A stretch of 33,732 nucleotides of DNA from Reticulomyxa filosa (GCA_000512085.1 ASPP01006696.1:1-33732), one strand, 5' to 3'; positions 10,699 to 23,009 are shown, numbered from the stretch's first letter. The notes: a model not told the origin generated them from the sequence alone. Numbers and translations are program-made.

Positions 10699-12426
10699 TC
10701 TTTGCCATATTTCGTTCATTTGTGTCAACATTTATTTCTACACTTAAGGCTGGATGTCTTTCTAATCCAAAATCAATTTTTAAAAAATTACGTCTGCATG
10801 CTGAAGAAAAGTGTAAACTATGTTATGGTACTGCACTTAAATCGCTGCAAAAATCTTTGTATTGCTGGATTTACTCATTCATACAATCAAATATCTGAAG
10901 CATCACAAATGAAACAAACACAATTTTCTGATTCAAAATGAATATCAGGAAATTTCAACTGACACCACAACCAAAAGACGCAGTAACTGGCACGAATAAA
11001 CGTTCCGTTTTCAATATTTTTTTAATGTAAAATTTAATCCCATGTTAACAATTCAAAAAAACATGACAAACTTTCAAAAAATTTTTAAAAACTGATTAAA
11101 TATCAAATATTAGTTTAAAGTCAATTAATCAAAAAGTATTTGAAATTATGCTACTGTTATATCCAAAGAATGTCCGTCTAGTGTTTGCAATTTGGGTCTG
11201 GATGCCAAATCCATAATCGAATTGTTTTGTCGCCAGAATTTGATACAACAGCGCGACTATCGAGTGAAAACTGAGCTTATGACACACATCCAAGGTGTCC
11301 TTTTAATTTGTGTAACTGCATTGTCGAATCTAATTTAAATATTTAAACTGTTTTATCTCTTGAAGATGACACAACGCTTCGATCATCTAGTGAAAACTCA
11401 CTTTTATCACATAATCTGAACGCACCTGCAATTGATTTAATTCTCTAAAGTATTTGGCCTGTTGATTTCATTTCAGCCAAATACATTACATATTATATTG
11501 TATAAACACACAATTATAATTCATTGTATTTACATCGAACTAAACATATTTGCAATTATTATGCTGAAATATTCAATATATCACTAGCAATGAACACAAC
11601 TATTGTAGGATAAGTCCATATTATACAATATCAAATACTAAGTGAACTGTGGGACCCCGGTGGCTTAAAACACTATTCACAACGCAACTCACTTTTGTGT
11701 TTTCCTTGTGTTTAAATTATTTTTGTTAATTTAATTTCCTTTTACTGAAGTTGCTTTTTGGAACTAAGTTCCTTTCGTATTACACTTAGTCGTCTCAATA
11801 TTCCTACACTATCGAAGTCAAAATTTAATGATCGTCTTTATTCTATATAATTCTTCATTTTAATTTTTTTTTAAGCTAATTTTAAAAAAATTATGTGTAT
11901 AAAGCGACTAATGAACTTGGAAATCAAAAAACAAAACAAAATAACTAATCTTTTTTAAAACATTAATTTCAACAATAAGAACTAACACAAACCTTAGTGT
12001 TTTGTTTTAAACTTTGTATCCGACTACGCAGTAAATAAACATTGTTAGCCAAAATATTGTAATACTTTAGTTATTTTTTCTGTTTTATATATTTTGTTTT
12101 TTTCTTATAATCTTTCGCTATACATTTTTTGCTTTAAATCAAAATTATTTTACAAGCAGAACAAAAGAAAAAATATATAATCTGACATTATTTGCTAAAA
12201 GATTTTGTTTTGTTTTATTGTGCTGACAAGACAGCCGCAAAACATATTACTAAAACCACAGCAAAATGTTGAGAAATCGTGATCTTATGAAGAATGTTTT
12301 TCTTGCTATTAAAACTACATATTCAAGCACAAAAAAAAATTGTCATATGCCAGTTTTCGCACTGTTTTTTTTGAAGTTCAGCAAACGGGGTTACTGAAGC
12401 CAATTTTTTTATACTGGTATAAAAAA
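10699..12426. other. Gene-poor AT-rich region
   Basis: About 1.7 kb between two rightward genes. The only coding-like signal is the WD-40 relic at 11147-11416. The rest is AT-rich with no RNA gene or intact repeat seen. Confidence 0.55.
11147..11416 (-). pseudogene. Degenerate WD-40 repeat array
   Basis: Reading the minus strand from 11416 gives FSLDDRSVVSSSRDKTV, a stop, then LKGHLGCVS, a stop, then FSLDSRAVVSNSGDKTIRLW. After a one-base shift it continues LQTLDGHSLD. These are the GH and DKTIRLW hallmarks of two to three consecutive WD-40 repeats. Two in-frame stops and a frameshift show it is not translated as a whole. No flanking exons were found, so it looks like a fragment of a larger WD-40 gene copied here and decaying. 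Confidence 0.8.
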
Positions 12427-13205
12427 ATGCCAAAGCGGAAATTAGAAACAAAAAGCTGGTCCGAACTAAACCTGAAAGATTTAAGCGGAAAAGATCTGAG
12501 ACAACTGTTGTCAACTCGAGGGGTGTCAAACATTCCGTCAAAACGTGCTGAAATGGAGCAGCTGTTAAAAACAAAGCCAGTGGAAATCGAATATGAAGAA
12601 GAGATGACACTAAAGCAAATAAAAGCGGAGTTGCGACTGCTTGGACGAGATGATTCCACCGCCAAAAAGGAAGTGCTGTTGCAACGACTAACAGGAGATA
12701 TTGCAGCACCACTAAAAAAAGACATAAACTAGCAAAAGGGAAAAAAAGCAAAGCCCTCGGAGCAAAGGTGTTTGTTCTTGTCCGTGAACAGTCATCTTCA
12801 ACCGCAATACATTTAGGTCCATTTGTAGTACATTTTTTTTTTTGCAAAAGGGGGAAAGCGCGTGTACCTTTTATATGTTAGCGGAGTTTTTGCTGTTGTA
12901 CATTTTTTTTGGATAGTTTTTGAGACAGCGTATAACTAAGGGTTTTGTATAAACGAACAGAAACGAAATCCTCAAAGGTTTTAGGAGTGTTCACCTCTGA
13001 ACAAAGTGCGTATGATGCGGCGATTGACCAATTGTTTGAGGAGCTGCTACAGAAAAACCAAGAATATTTGCAAAGTAAAGGCGAAACAGCAAATGGTAAA
13101 AATGTTTCTTCTTCGGCATTCGGAAGAGATTCCATTGTTTGTGTTCCACCTTGGAATCCAGAAGACTTGCCTGAGGCTTGGATTCTTGAAGTCGATGTTC
13201 AGTAA
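12427..13205 (+). CDS. SAP-domain protein (nuclear, DNA/RNA-associated)
   Basis: A small basic protein probably bound to nucleic acid. The start MPKRKL at 12427 is preferred because upstream in-frame sequence is low-complexity. A SAP motif lies at about residues 15-50 (LKDLSGKDLRQLL, then SKRAEMEQLL). A second SAP-like helix pair lies at about 58-90 (MTLKQIKAELRLLG, then KKEVLLQRL). The frame then meets TAG at 12730 unless one A is added to the A7 run 12714-12720. After that correction it continues KRHKLAKGKKSKALGAKVFVLV. The last exon ends at 13205 and reads VLGVFTSEQSAYDAAIDQLFEELL. The intron is ambiguous: donor 12825 with acceptor 12977, or donor 12791 with acceptor 12940; both keep frame (208 or 209 aa). 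I do not recognise the C-terminal half. Confidence 0.65.
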
Positions 13206-13819
13206 TAAATAAAAAAAGATGCAATACCAAGTTCATCGACTCCTTCGTAGAGTGTTGGCCCTAGTAAAATAACATATTGTTTTTCTTTCTTTTTTTTATT
13301 ATCATTGTCAAGTTCTTTTTTTTCTTGAGGTATATATGTATCGTTGGAAAGAAGGGAGAGAATGAATTTTTGTGAACGTTGGGTTTGAGATGTGCAATGT
13401 ACATTTAATGCAATATTGCAAGTGGACTTGTTACCTTGTAACGGTTCATTTTGCAAGCAAAACAATTAGAGTTTGGTTTCAATTGAAATTTCTTATGTTT
13501 CAAGAGTGAAAAATGCAATATTTGCCCAAAAAGTGACCAATATGATACTAATTAACACTGCAATATCTTGACATAAAATAAAAAAAAGAACATTGATAAA
13601 TTTTTCAAACAGTTTACTCGATAAAGTTAGAGACCGTTATTGAATTGAGAGGGGCAACGACTACATTAAAGAAAGGGATTGTTATATTAAATGGGTTAAA
13701 TTCGTATCACTGACCATTGTTACTACGTAAACAGTTACAATTGTTTACCAAAAGCGGGAACATTTTTTTTTTTTTTACCCTCTTTTTTATGTGTCAATCA
13801 TTGACAGATTTTTGGCGTT
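13206..13819. other. Intergenic with putative formin promoter
   Basis: 0.6 kb between the SAP gene and the formin start. T-rich near its right end, with the inverted repeat annotated separately. No exon supported. Confidence 0.5.
13792..13806. promoter_or_regulatory. Perfect inverted repeat TGTCAAT-C-ATTGACA just upstream of the formin ATG
   Basis: Seven-base arms around a single C, ending 13 bases before the ATG at 13820. This could be a protein-binding site or a 5' UTR hairpin. Function is inferred only from position and symmetry. Confidence 0.35.
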
Positions 13820-16800
13820 ATGGGATGTTGTGCAAGCAGCGTCCCTCAAGGTACGTTTCTCTCTCCAATCTTTTGAGTACCTGGTAAGCGGTCATTCCAT
13901 GAACTTGTATACACACGTCAGACGCTGAGAAGTCAGAAGCAGGAGCTCAAGGCGACTCAAACAAGCAAGAGACTCAAGGAAAAGAAGAAAATAAATCTAG
14001 CGAAGCAGATAATATGTCAAGTAAACGCGTTGAAGAATACCAGGAGGAAACTGAAAAGTTGCGAGTGGAATTGGTCCAAACAAAAAAAAGTTGACTAATT
14101 TTTTTAAAATATGAATATATCTGTTTCGTGCCCTTTCTCTCCCCCGACCTCTTTTTCTCCCTTACATTTTTATGTATGCACAAAACTCTAAAAATATCTC
14201 AAAACAGGATTGGATACCACGTCCACCGACCTTACAACTAATCAGTCCACCATCAAACGTAAACTGTTTTTTTGTATAAATTTATTATTTGTTCCATTGA
14301 AAAAGGAAATCAAAAAAATTATATGTGTATGCATAAAAATAGAACTTCAAGATGAAGTGAGGGTATTAAAAATGCAATTGGAAACAACTCGAGCAGAACT
14401 GACAGCAGTAGCGGATGAGAAAAGTGGAGATAGCAAAGCAAGCCATGAACGTAGGCAATCGGTCGCAAATGTTTTGAAAATGAGTAATGAGATGGAAAAA
14501 TTGCAGCAACAAATCGTCGAAAAAGACGAAAGTTGACAATTTTTTTTTGTTATATGTCAGTGAGGCGTTTCTAGAAAAAAAAAACTTGATTTAAAAAGTT
14601 TTGTTAAAAAAAAAAACAGTTGTAGCAAAATTGAAAAATGCGAACACTCAGCTAGAAAGCAAAATCAACAATAATGAAGTAGAGTTGCAACAGTTTGCAA
14701 GTAAATGGGCTGCCATTCAGGCCGCAAATGAAAAGTTGGAAACCCAACAAAAGGATTTGGAAAAACAATTAGAATTTGAAAACATAGACACGCAAATGAT
14801 TCGTTGCAAAAAGAAACAGAAATTATTGGTAATAAAAAATCTTTTTGATTTTTATTTGATTGTACGTATAAAAAAAAAGTTACCAATAGTGATTTGCCAG
14901 ATTAGAGGGAAAGGGGGTGGTTGTCGTTTTGATTTTGTGGACGGAATTGTAAACAGAGTTGCGACAACAAGTCCATTCGTTGCGAAATGAATCGGCTCGT
15001 CGCAGTGTATCGTATTCAAAATCAATGCAAGCGGAAGATCACTTGCAATTGGAAAATGCCCAATTGAAAAAAGACTTTCCACTTTACAAAGCCAACAAAC
15101 AACCTTCCGAGAAATCCAAAGAGAGTATCAGGATGAATTGCAGAAACTAAAAGAACGTGATCCCGAGTTTTTGCAGCAATTATTTAACGAACGAGAAGAA
15201 TTGAAGAAACGATTGACAGCTGTACAATCGAATTTCAAGTCCAAGTCTTACGGTTAGGATATACATTTTGTTTAATAATCATATACGCGTTTGAGTTTAA
15301 AAAAAAAAAAATTGTCAGAGTACGATCTGAAAATTGAAGAGTTGAACCGTGACAAAGAAGCATTTAGCAAAAAATTTCAAGATTACGAACAGATTGCGGT
15401 GAAACACGAAAAAGAAATGACTGCATTGCAATTAAGACTAGATTTGCTCAACAAAGAAAAACAAGGCGTGGAAAAGCAAATGACCGACCTCACCATTGAG
15501 CTACAAAATTTGAAAAATAATGCCGCTACTCCCACCTCGAATGAAGAAAGCGCCGTAAACACTCAAAAGTTGTTGAAAGGTCTGTTTGGAAGAAACAATG
15601 CAGCCGCGAATGCTGGTTCGAGCGACGAAAAAAGTGGTGAAAAAAAAGGAACCACTGCCAAAGAGGGACAACAGGGCCAAGGCCAAGGACAACAAGGCCA
15701 AGGACAACAAGGTCAAGGCCAAGGACAACAGGGCCAAGGCCAACAGGGCCAAGGCCAATCGAGCCAAGAAGGCGAAACTACAGGCACTGTGGCAAGCGCA
15801 GATGCCCCGAAGAAATTGACATTGGCGGAAAAAATTGCACTCGCTAAAAAGGCACAGGAAGAGCAGGGAAAAAAAAATAGTGAAGGTACATCCGCAGAAG
15901 GAAAACCTGACGCAGCGGCTGATGCATCTAAAGATCCAAAACAAAAGTGTTACGTTTTTTTTTTTATTTTTGTTTTGTGATTTTTTTGTTTTTGGTTGAT
16001 TTTGAATTGATTAGTGTTGGAAGGATTGCTGAAAAAGTCAGCAAATAAAGCCACACCAGCGCCTCAAGAAGCAACAACTGAAACAGCCGGAGCCTCGCCA
16101 TCACCAATGACACCACTGTCCGAAGCTGCAGATCGTTTCGCAAAATACGAAAAAATGAAAAAAGTTGGAATGCCCCCACAGGCCATTAGAAACAAAATGA
16201 AAACAGACAAAATATCAGACGAAGATATCGCCAAATTCTTTGGAGAAACGCCACCTGCGAGCGCCACGCCTAAACCAGCAGAGGCAGCTGTCGATTTGTC
16301 GAAACATGATTTAAGTAAGTACGACAAAATGAAAAAAGTTGGCATGCCAGATGGTGCAATTCGCAACAAAATGAAACAAGACAAAATCGATGAGAAAGTA
16401 ATTGCCGCCTACTTTGGCGATCCTATTCCACAAGGAGCTGAAACCGGGGCAGGAGCAGGAGCTGGAGCTGAAGAAGAGGAAGAAGAAATGAAACCTCCTG
16501 GAGAAAAACCTGATCTAACAAAATATGAACGCTTTAAAAAAATTAACATGCCTCCCCCAGCCATTCGCCAAAAAATGAAGCAAGACCAAATCCACGAATA
16601 TTGGATATGCACCTTCCTTGGAGAGCCCATACCAAAAATCAAAAAAGGTGCCAAGCCACCTCCACCAAAACCAGACCTGGGAAAGTTTAATCAAAAATAT
16701 ACACACACACAAAAAAAAAAAGCAAGAGTGAGACAATTTAGGATCGCCATACTAATTTTATTTGCTTGTCTGTGTGCGTACGTGCCTTCGCACGATACTG

Positions 16801-19558
16801 CTTTTTATTTTAAAAAAGATATGAAACGATGAAAAAAGTTGGAATGCCTGAAGGTGCAATCCGAAACAAAATGAAACAAGATAAGATCGATGAGTATTGG
16901 ATCGCATTTTTCTTTGGAGAGCCGTTGCCTGGTGGTGCGGCAACCAAAAAACCAGCAAAGAAAGTACAACGCAATGTAAAACCGTTCCATTGGCGAAAAA
17001 AATCAGATTGCGAGTGGGAAAAAACAATTTGGGGAGAAGTCAAAATAGATGACAGCTTTTTCGACAAACAAATGCAAGGAATGATAGAAAACAACTTTCG
17101 AAATGTGGACCCAGCAGATAAAAAAAAAGATGATAAAAAAAAACAAGACAAGAAAGAACCAGAAGAAATCACCTTATTGGATGGAAAGAGAAGCTTCAAC
17201 ATTAACGTAGGGTTGTCCAGAGTTAATATGACAGACATTGAAATACGAGATTGCTTGCTGACCATGGATGAAACAGTTGATTTTTATCATAAAAGATAAA
17301 AAAAAACATGCCATATGATAACACATAAAAGATTGCAAAATAAACAATAGAAAATGGATCGTGAGTTAATTCAAAAATTACTCAAGTACGTGCCCACTAA
17401 TGATGAATTGAATCTAGTTCGATCTTTCAAAGGGGATAAGACTAAAGCTGGGTAGAGCCGAAAAATTATTTGACGTGTTGAGTATGATGACAGATATTCC
17501 TTTAAGGTTAGAGTTGTGGGATTTCAAACTGGGCTTCTATGACAAAGTATCCGATATCGAGATGCGAATCACGACTGTAGATTCCACCTTGACTTTATTA
17601 AGGTTGTGCCAAAAATTCATTTCTCTGTGTTTCCTTTTTTTTATTTGTTTGAATGTTTTATTTTTTGGGTGCCCCTGTGATCTACTTGCATAGAGACTCA
17701 CCACATATCCGAAAATTTATGGAAGTATGTTTAGCAGTTGGCAACTTTATCAATGAAGGAACGAACCGTGGTGACGCAAAAGGATTTCGCTTGGAGACAT
17801 TCGATCGAGTTAGGAGAAAAAAAAAAGTCTACTGACAAACTTAATTTCAGTTGGATTGTTAACCGTAATTTGTAACTGTGACATAGCTGGAATCACTGAA
17901 AACAACTGACGGAAAAATGACAATGTTTATGTTTATTGTACAAATCATCGACAACAATCATAAGGAATTGTTTACAGACTTTCCTGACAATCTTACGAAA
18001 GTCGTTGAAAATGCCAAGAAAAGTGTGTTACACTTTCTGTTTGTGTTTCCCTTGCTTCGCTTTTTTCAACACTTATGACAAAACAATGGATTGGATTTCA
18101 CAAATGAAATAGTGGAATCGAAAGCAATTCGTGATGCAATTGGAGATATGGAAGATGCAATGGAGAGAATTGGCAAAAAGATACGACGAGCAAATCGAAA
18201 TTTAAAAGATCTGCAAAACCAATTTAACAAACGAGCCGGAACTGTATTAAATATTTTTGCGAAATTGAAGGCGACAAGTTCTCAAGTAAAACAGGAATCT
18301 CGAGCCAATGTCCTGAAACTGGGTGCAGGTGGCGGTGGCGGTGGCGGTGGTGGCATTCTCGCCCGAGTGAGAGCAAGCAAAGCAGCAGCAGTGGCAGAGA
18401 GAGACCGTTCTTCCACTTTAGCAAACCCACTTGGTAATTTTTATTTAAATAAAATACAACAATAATAAATTTGAATTTGCTTGGTTGGAATATCATACTA
18501 TGTTACAGAAAAAGAATCAAAAGGTGAGCCAGGAGAAGGTGAACTCAGTGAAACCGAAGATAGTGAGAATAGAATAAAACGAGCGCGTAGTGCTACCCTG
18601 AAAAAACCACCAGAGGATGGTCAACCAGTAGTACCGAATCAGAATGCCGGCCCACCAGCAGATCGATTTGACTCAGCCATGACTGGATTTCATACTCGTG
18701 CTGAAAACAAAGTTTCACAATTGAAGGAGTCATTTGCTCAGCTTAAAAAAGAGCTGGAGATACTGCGTTTCGTAGAAAACTCTACAGTTTTTTGTATGAG
18801 GGCAGATCTATGTATGTACATATGTAATCAAGATAAAATAAAATGAAATAAAATAGAGAATTTTTTGGAGAACATGATGACTTGGAATGGGAGCAAATGT
18901 TCAAAATATTTTTAAAATTTTTTGAGCAATACTCGGTATGTTGTCTTCATTGCTTATCTTTTGAACTTTCAAACGTATGATGTCTGTGTCTTTTAACCTG
19001 ATATTGCTGTTAGAAATCTCACAAAGCCTTGCAAGATATGAAAAAAAAAGGTATTCGTTACTTTTTTGTCTTATTTTAAAAAGTGCACTGTAACACTTGC
19101 TTGCACTAATAAATTGAATGGTGTGTATGAAAATGGGCTATAAAGAGGAAAAGGAACGTGAAAAAAAAGAAAAAGAAGAAAAGAAGAAACTGCAAGGAGA
19201 GAAAAAAGGCCCTAAAAATAAGCTTAGTGGTAGTGGGCCAGAGCCTTCAAACGTATTGGAAGAAATACGCTTAAAGTCGGCTCGTGGAGTTTTGTTACCG
19301 GAAAAAATCCAGAAAACCGAAACCAGTCCTTCAACACCAACAGGAAATATGCCTACCACCGAAAATGCTCCTACAATAACTGAAAATACATCCAAAACGA
19401 CTGTAGATGAACCCAAAATAACCGACACCGCGCCCACGTCACCACAAAACAATCCAACTTCACCACAAATTAATGAAGGCGACAATGAGATTGGAGAAGA
19501 TGACGTGTGGCTGGACGAAATCACAAGCGGGTTGTTGGAAGAAGAAACTTCCTCATAA
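13820..19558 (+). CDS. Formin (FH2 domain) with acylation-type N-terminus and MKKVGMP repeats
   Basis: An actin nucleator/elongator by its FH2 domain. Seventeen exons with consistent phases: 13820-13850, 13922-14089, 14208-14258, 14343-14531, 14620-14828, 14957-15252, 15319-15948, 16015-16684, 16819-17275, 17351-17602, 17694-17808, 17887-18022, 18113-18433, 18509-18766, 18859-18935, 19014-19050, 19146-19558; about 1436 aa. The N-terminus MGCCASS is a myristoylation plus double palmitoylation signal. A long coiled coil covers about 30-460, followed by a QGQGQ tract. Four MKKVGMP-type units lie at 566-787. FH2 runs from about 800 (VKPFHW) through LLKYVP and GNFINEGTNRGDAKGF to about 1290 (FFGEHDD), with a Gly-rich and acidic insertion near 1150-1230. 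No proline-rich FH1 is visible. Three one-base corrections are needed: add A at 14779-14782, add A at 15067-15072, remove A at 17444-17446. The exon 14 donor (18766 or 18771) is uncertain. Confidence 0.88.
15669..15759 (+). repeat. Coding minisatellite for a QGQGQ tract
   Basis: CAAGGC/CAAGGA/CAACAG units in near-perfect tandem within formin exon 7, encoding alternating Gln and Gly. The DNA itself is repetitive, so length variation between alleles is likely. Confidence 0.85.
16143..16932 (+). repeat. Four tandem MKKVGMP protein repeats in the formin
   Basis: Units start near 16143, 16320, 16524 and 16819. Each reads KY-x-x-MKKVGMP-x-x-AIRNKMK-x-DKI and ends in FFGE or FGDP. The third is more diverged (FKKINMP). 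The fourth is split off by intron 16685-16818, whose junction restores KYE. The motif resembles the MGVP-type motif of the WASH subunit CCDC53 by eye. Confidence 0.85.
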
Positions 19559-21508
19559 ATGTATAAATGTGAATTGTTATTTTTCTTGTGTTTTTATGTT
19601 TTTATCCCGGGATGAAACGATAAATGGGGGAGAGGACATGGGCGTGTTAATACCTTAATGGCATGCAATTTCTTTTGCACTTATACCACTGCATTTCAAA
19701 TGCAGATTCACAAATAGAAATTCGCAAAACTAAGCGTCATTCTATTCCTTTACTTTGTTGTCAACTTTTTACATTTTTTGACGCACTATTTTAAGTCACT
19801 TGTACTGCTATGTCTGAGGGTATAATTGAGTAACTTCTTTATTAATGCTTGGATTATTTTTTCAAAGCAAGATACAAAAGTAAAGGAATCATCAGATCTT
19901 TCTGGAATGAGATATCGCTTGGCAGAAGTAAAAAAAGAAGACACATTAAAAAATGTATCATCAATTACTTGATTTTTACAAAATTATGTGTTAACACTTT
20001 ATTAATCATTGACACTCACATTATTGCTTTTTTATAATTTCAGCCAAATAAATAATTTTTCTAGTGATGAAAATACAATATTGCAAAAAAAGTTACTACC
20101 TAAATGGCACGAACAGAATCTATTTCTATGAAAACAAACATTTAACGCTAATTTTTAAAAATATGTACAAATACTGTAGTTTTTAAATATGAGTTGGTTT
20201 TATAATAACTTTTTTCTATCTTAATCAAAAACATCACTTTTTCATGTGATTTTTCAAAATTTCGCAAGTTAACTTGTGTCACCAAGACGAAATTTTTAAA
20301 TTTTTGTTTCTTTTTTAGGAATCTTCCAGTCACGTACATACTTTTTAAAAATTCAACAATTAAAGTTTAATTTTAAACTATTTTTTTGTATAATTCGAAT
20401 TTTATCTTCGAAATTTTATTTATGTATTGACTTGTTGTAATAATTTTTATAATATAAGCAATACAACATGTTGTTTTTTTTCATATATTTATAAATTTTA
20501 GAGCTGACTTACAATATTTTGCAGATGTAGGAAGTTGGTAACTGGTCTCGACAGGAATAGCAAGTGTAATACGAATAGTTGCTCTTTAAGCAATATTCAA
20601 AAACGAAACTAGTTTAAATAAAAGAATATAAAACAACAACAAGATAATAAGAGAAGTTGTAAGAAAAGGTAAGTAAGTTGTTGTAAAAAAGAGGTTTCCT
20701 AGGTTACGCAAGAACTTCCCTTTACACTGTTAGGGCCTTGTCCTACACAGGTATGCATAACGCATTTTTAACCAAAACAATCTCAAATTATGATAAAATC
20801 TTTTCAGTTTTGATTTAATCTTTTTCAAGCGATTTGATTCAATCACTTCCACGCAAATTAATCTTTGTCTAATCTAAAGATACAGCTCACAGTAACATAT
20901 ATCTGGTATTTGTACATGTTTATAAATTCGAAGCATGAATTTACTATATCCAAGTTTGGCTTTTTCTTCTTAGTCGCTGCAATTAAGCTATTTCAAAAAG
21001 TCAAATTTTTCACAACTAAAAATCTTAGAAAAACAGCCAAACACATAAAAAAAATTAATATTTAAAACGACGATATTTATATATTCTTTAAAAAATTAGT
21101 GTTAAATGTTATTAATAATTTCATATTTTACCAAATAGATCCAAAGATAATACTGAAACAAGTCACATTAGGCTAATTGTAGTTAAAAAGTTTAGAGTTG
21201 AGACGGATATGCTAGAGTAAAACTAGATATTTATTTCAGTCTGCTAATTTTATTTCGTGTTGTGTCTTTTGTCTAAAAAGTGCAGATTCAAAGTTAAAAA
21301 TTCGTCACTCGACATATACAGGTTATAATTGTTAATGTGGAAATTCAATAACAAATTCTCCAACAAGCCAACACTTGTTTAAAAATTGTTATATATGCTT
21401 GGTTTTTTGAAGTTGCGTACGCCTCTCGCATGCACACAAAAATGCTTATTTACAAAATACCTCCTCTACTTGTCAATTGTTCGTTATTCAATAATTATTT
21501 AATTTAGT
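19559..21508. other. Long gene-free region
   Basis: About 1.95 kb of AT-rich DNA between the convergent ends of the formin and EF-hand genes. Open frames here are short and biased to AT-rich codons. A small palindrome CTGCATTTCAAATGCAG lies at 19689-19705. No RNA gene or transposon remnant recognised. Confidence 0.5.
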
Positions 21509-22151
21509 TTATGTATTTTTATTTTCTGGATCTTCTTCCGCATCAAACTCTTTGTTGTTAACTTGTGGAGACAACGATTCTTCTTCATTATCGTCGTCAT
21601 CGCCATCGTCCATTCCAACCCATGTGCACAGTCCGTAGACAAACTCGGGAAACTCAATGGTTTTATCACCGTTAAAGTCCAATTCCTTCAAGCGCTCATT
21701 AATCAGATCGTCTTGTTTCATACTCAAAAACGCGCCCTTTAGTTCATTAAAATCGATTTCTCCGCTCTTGTCTTTATCGATTTTGTCAAAAGCTTGGCGA
21801 ACAACCTGAGAACAAATCAAGCCATTAAAAAAGGAAAAATATACGAACGCAAAAAAAATAAATAACTAAAAATCCTTCACGAATTTCTTGAAACTTTTGG
21901 GTCTGACTCTCTCCACTTTTTTTGAGAAATAAACCAACAGCAGAAGCAATCAACAATTCTTTGAATTCGATCTTGTCATCCCCATCCAAGTTACTTGTTT
22001 GGATTATCTCATTGACCACTTCTTCCGTCAATTCTTCTTCTTTTGCACCTAATTCAATCAAGATTGGTTTCACCAATGACTTTGGGACCCACTTTTTATC
22101 TCCTGCATGCTTATTAAATATTTCTTGGATTGCCCGAAATGACTGTATCAT
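21509..22151 (-). CDS. Calmodulin-like EF-hand calcium-binding protein
   Basis: A small calcium sensor of the calmodulin/calcineurin-B superfamily. Exon 1 is 22151-21867 and exon 2 is 21805-21509. The intron is 61 bases, phase 0, with acceptor TTCTCAG; the product is 193 aa. Three EF-hand loops are visible: NLDGDDKIEFKE at 54-65 (residue 6 is D instead of G), DKDKSGEIDFNE at 105-116 (canonical), and DFNGDKTIEFPE at 138-149 (K at position 6). A first helical unit at 5-35 looks like an EF-hand without a binding loop. The C-terminal 40 residues are acidic (GDDDDNEEE) and lack structure. The start has no myristoylation Gly, so it is unlike NCS or calcineurin B N-termini. Partner unknown; the calcium-kinase at 27213 has its own EF-hands and does not need it. 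Confidence 0.85.
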
Positions 22152-23009
22152 TTTTATGTAAAGTTTTTTTTCTGGAAGCTCCTTTTTTTTTTAGACATAG
22201 TTGATAAACAGAATGCAACTCTTCTAATTTTTGGAAATTTAATGGCGATTTGTGTCATGACACCATGTTGGGTCACTCTTCGACTCGATGTTTTTTCATG
22301 CTTGCCCTTTATTGTAATCACGTATTGTAGCAAACAAAACTTTTTTTAATCTTTTTTTTGGTATTTGTGCTTTCAAAGTCGTGATCATTCAATTTTTGAA
22401 CAAAATTTTTTTGAAAACTGATGACAAGGCGATTTGTGTCAAATGATCGTTGGTCGTGTTTGTCGTTTGTGGTTGCTCGCCAGGTTCAATTTTCTGTCCG
22501 CGATTGCAACAACCGCCCATTGTTTTGTCTATATTAGAAATCGCCAAAATAATTGTTTAAAGGCCCCGTTACTTCACTGCACCTTTCGTTTACTGTTCTT
22601 TTGTGTAGTAAAAAAGAGTGATTGTATTTATTTTTTGCTTTAATCTCATTGTTTGTTTGGCTTGCACGATTTCTACCTTCTTTAGACGCTGAAGATAATA
22701 AGAAGTTTGTCATTAGGCTTATTAATATATACAATAAACAATTATATTTTTTTAGTGTGTCATACTGGCCCAGTGGGAATATGAGTTAGTCTTTAATCCC
22801 AAATCTCAGAACAACAAAAATCAGTTTTTAGTAAAAGTGAATTCATCAACCATAAAAAAAGTATTCTGTTTGACAAATAGAGAAAAAGATCTCACTATTG
22901 AAGCGTTACCGTAATGTACTACTAACAAAAAGAGTAATCTACAAGAAAAAATAGAGACAGTGTTGTCAGGAGTCCTCCAAAACCGAAACGAACGCCAAAA
23001 AAAAGTAGT
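22152..23009. other. Intergenic, no gene seen
   Basis: 0.86 kb between two leftward genes; the left part should hold the EF-hand promoter, the right part the 3' end of the 23010-24056 gene. No other exon supported. Confidence 0.5.
22244..22441. promoter_or_regulatory. 14-base direct repeat plus 12-base palindrome upstream of the EF-hand gene
   Basis: GGCGATTTGTGTCA occurs at 22244-22257 and again at 22428-22441. The first copy overlaps the perfect palindrome GTGTCATGACAC (22252-22263), about 100 bases upstream of the EF-hand start at 22151. A regulatory role is inferred from position only. Confidence 0.3.

Noticed and set aside
12714-15072. Programmed -1 frameshifting at the A-runs as the main explanation
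   Set aside because: The formin sites (GAAAAC, TTGAAAAAAGAC) are not proper X XXY YYZ slippery sites, and opposite-direction errors occur at 17444 and 29071; assembly error fits better.
19689-19705. Palindrome CTGCATTTCAAATGCAG as a terminator or RNA hairpin
   Set aside because: Short isolated palindrome in AT-rich DNA; nothing around it supports a function.
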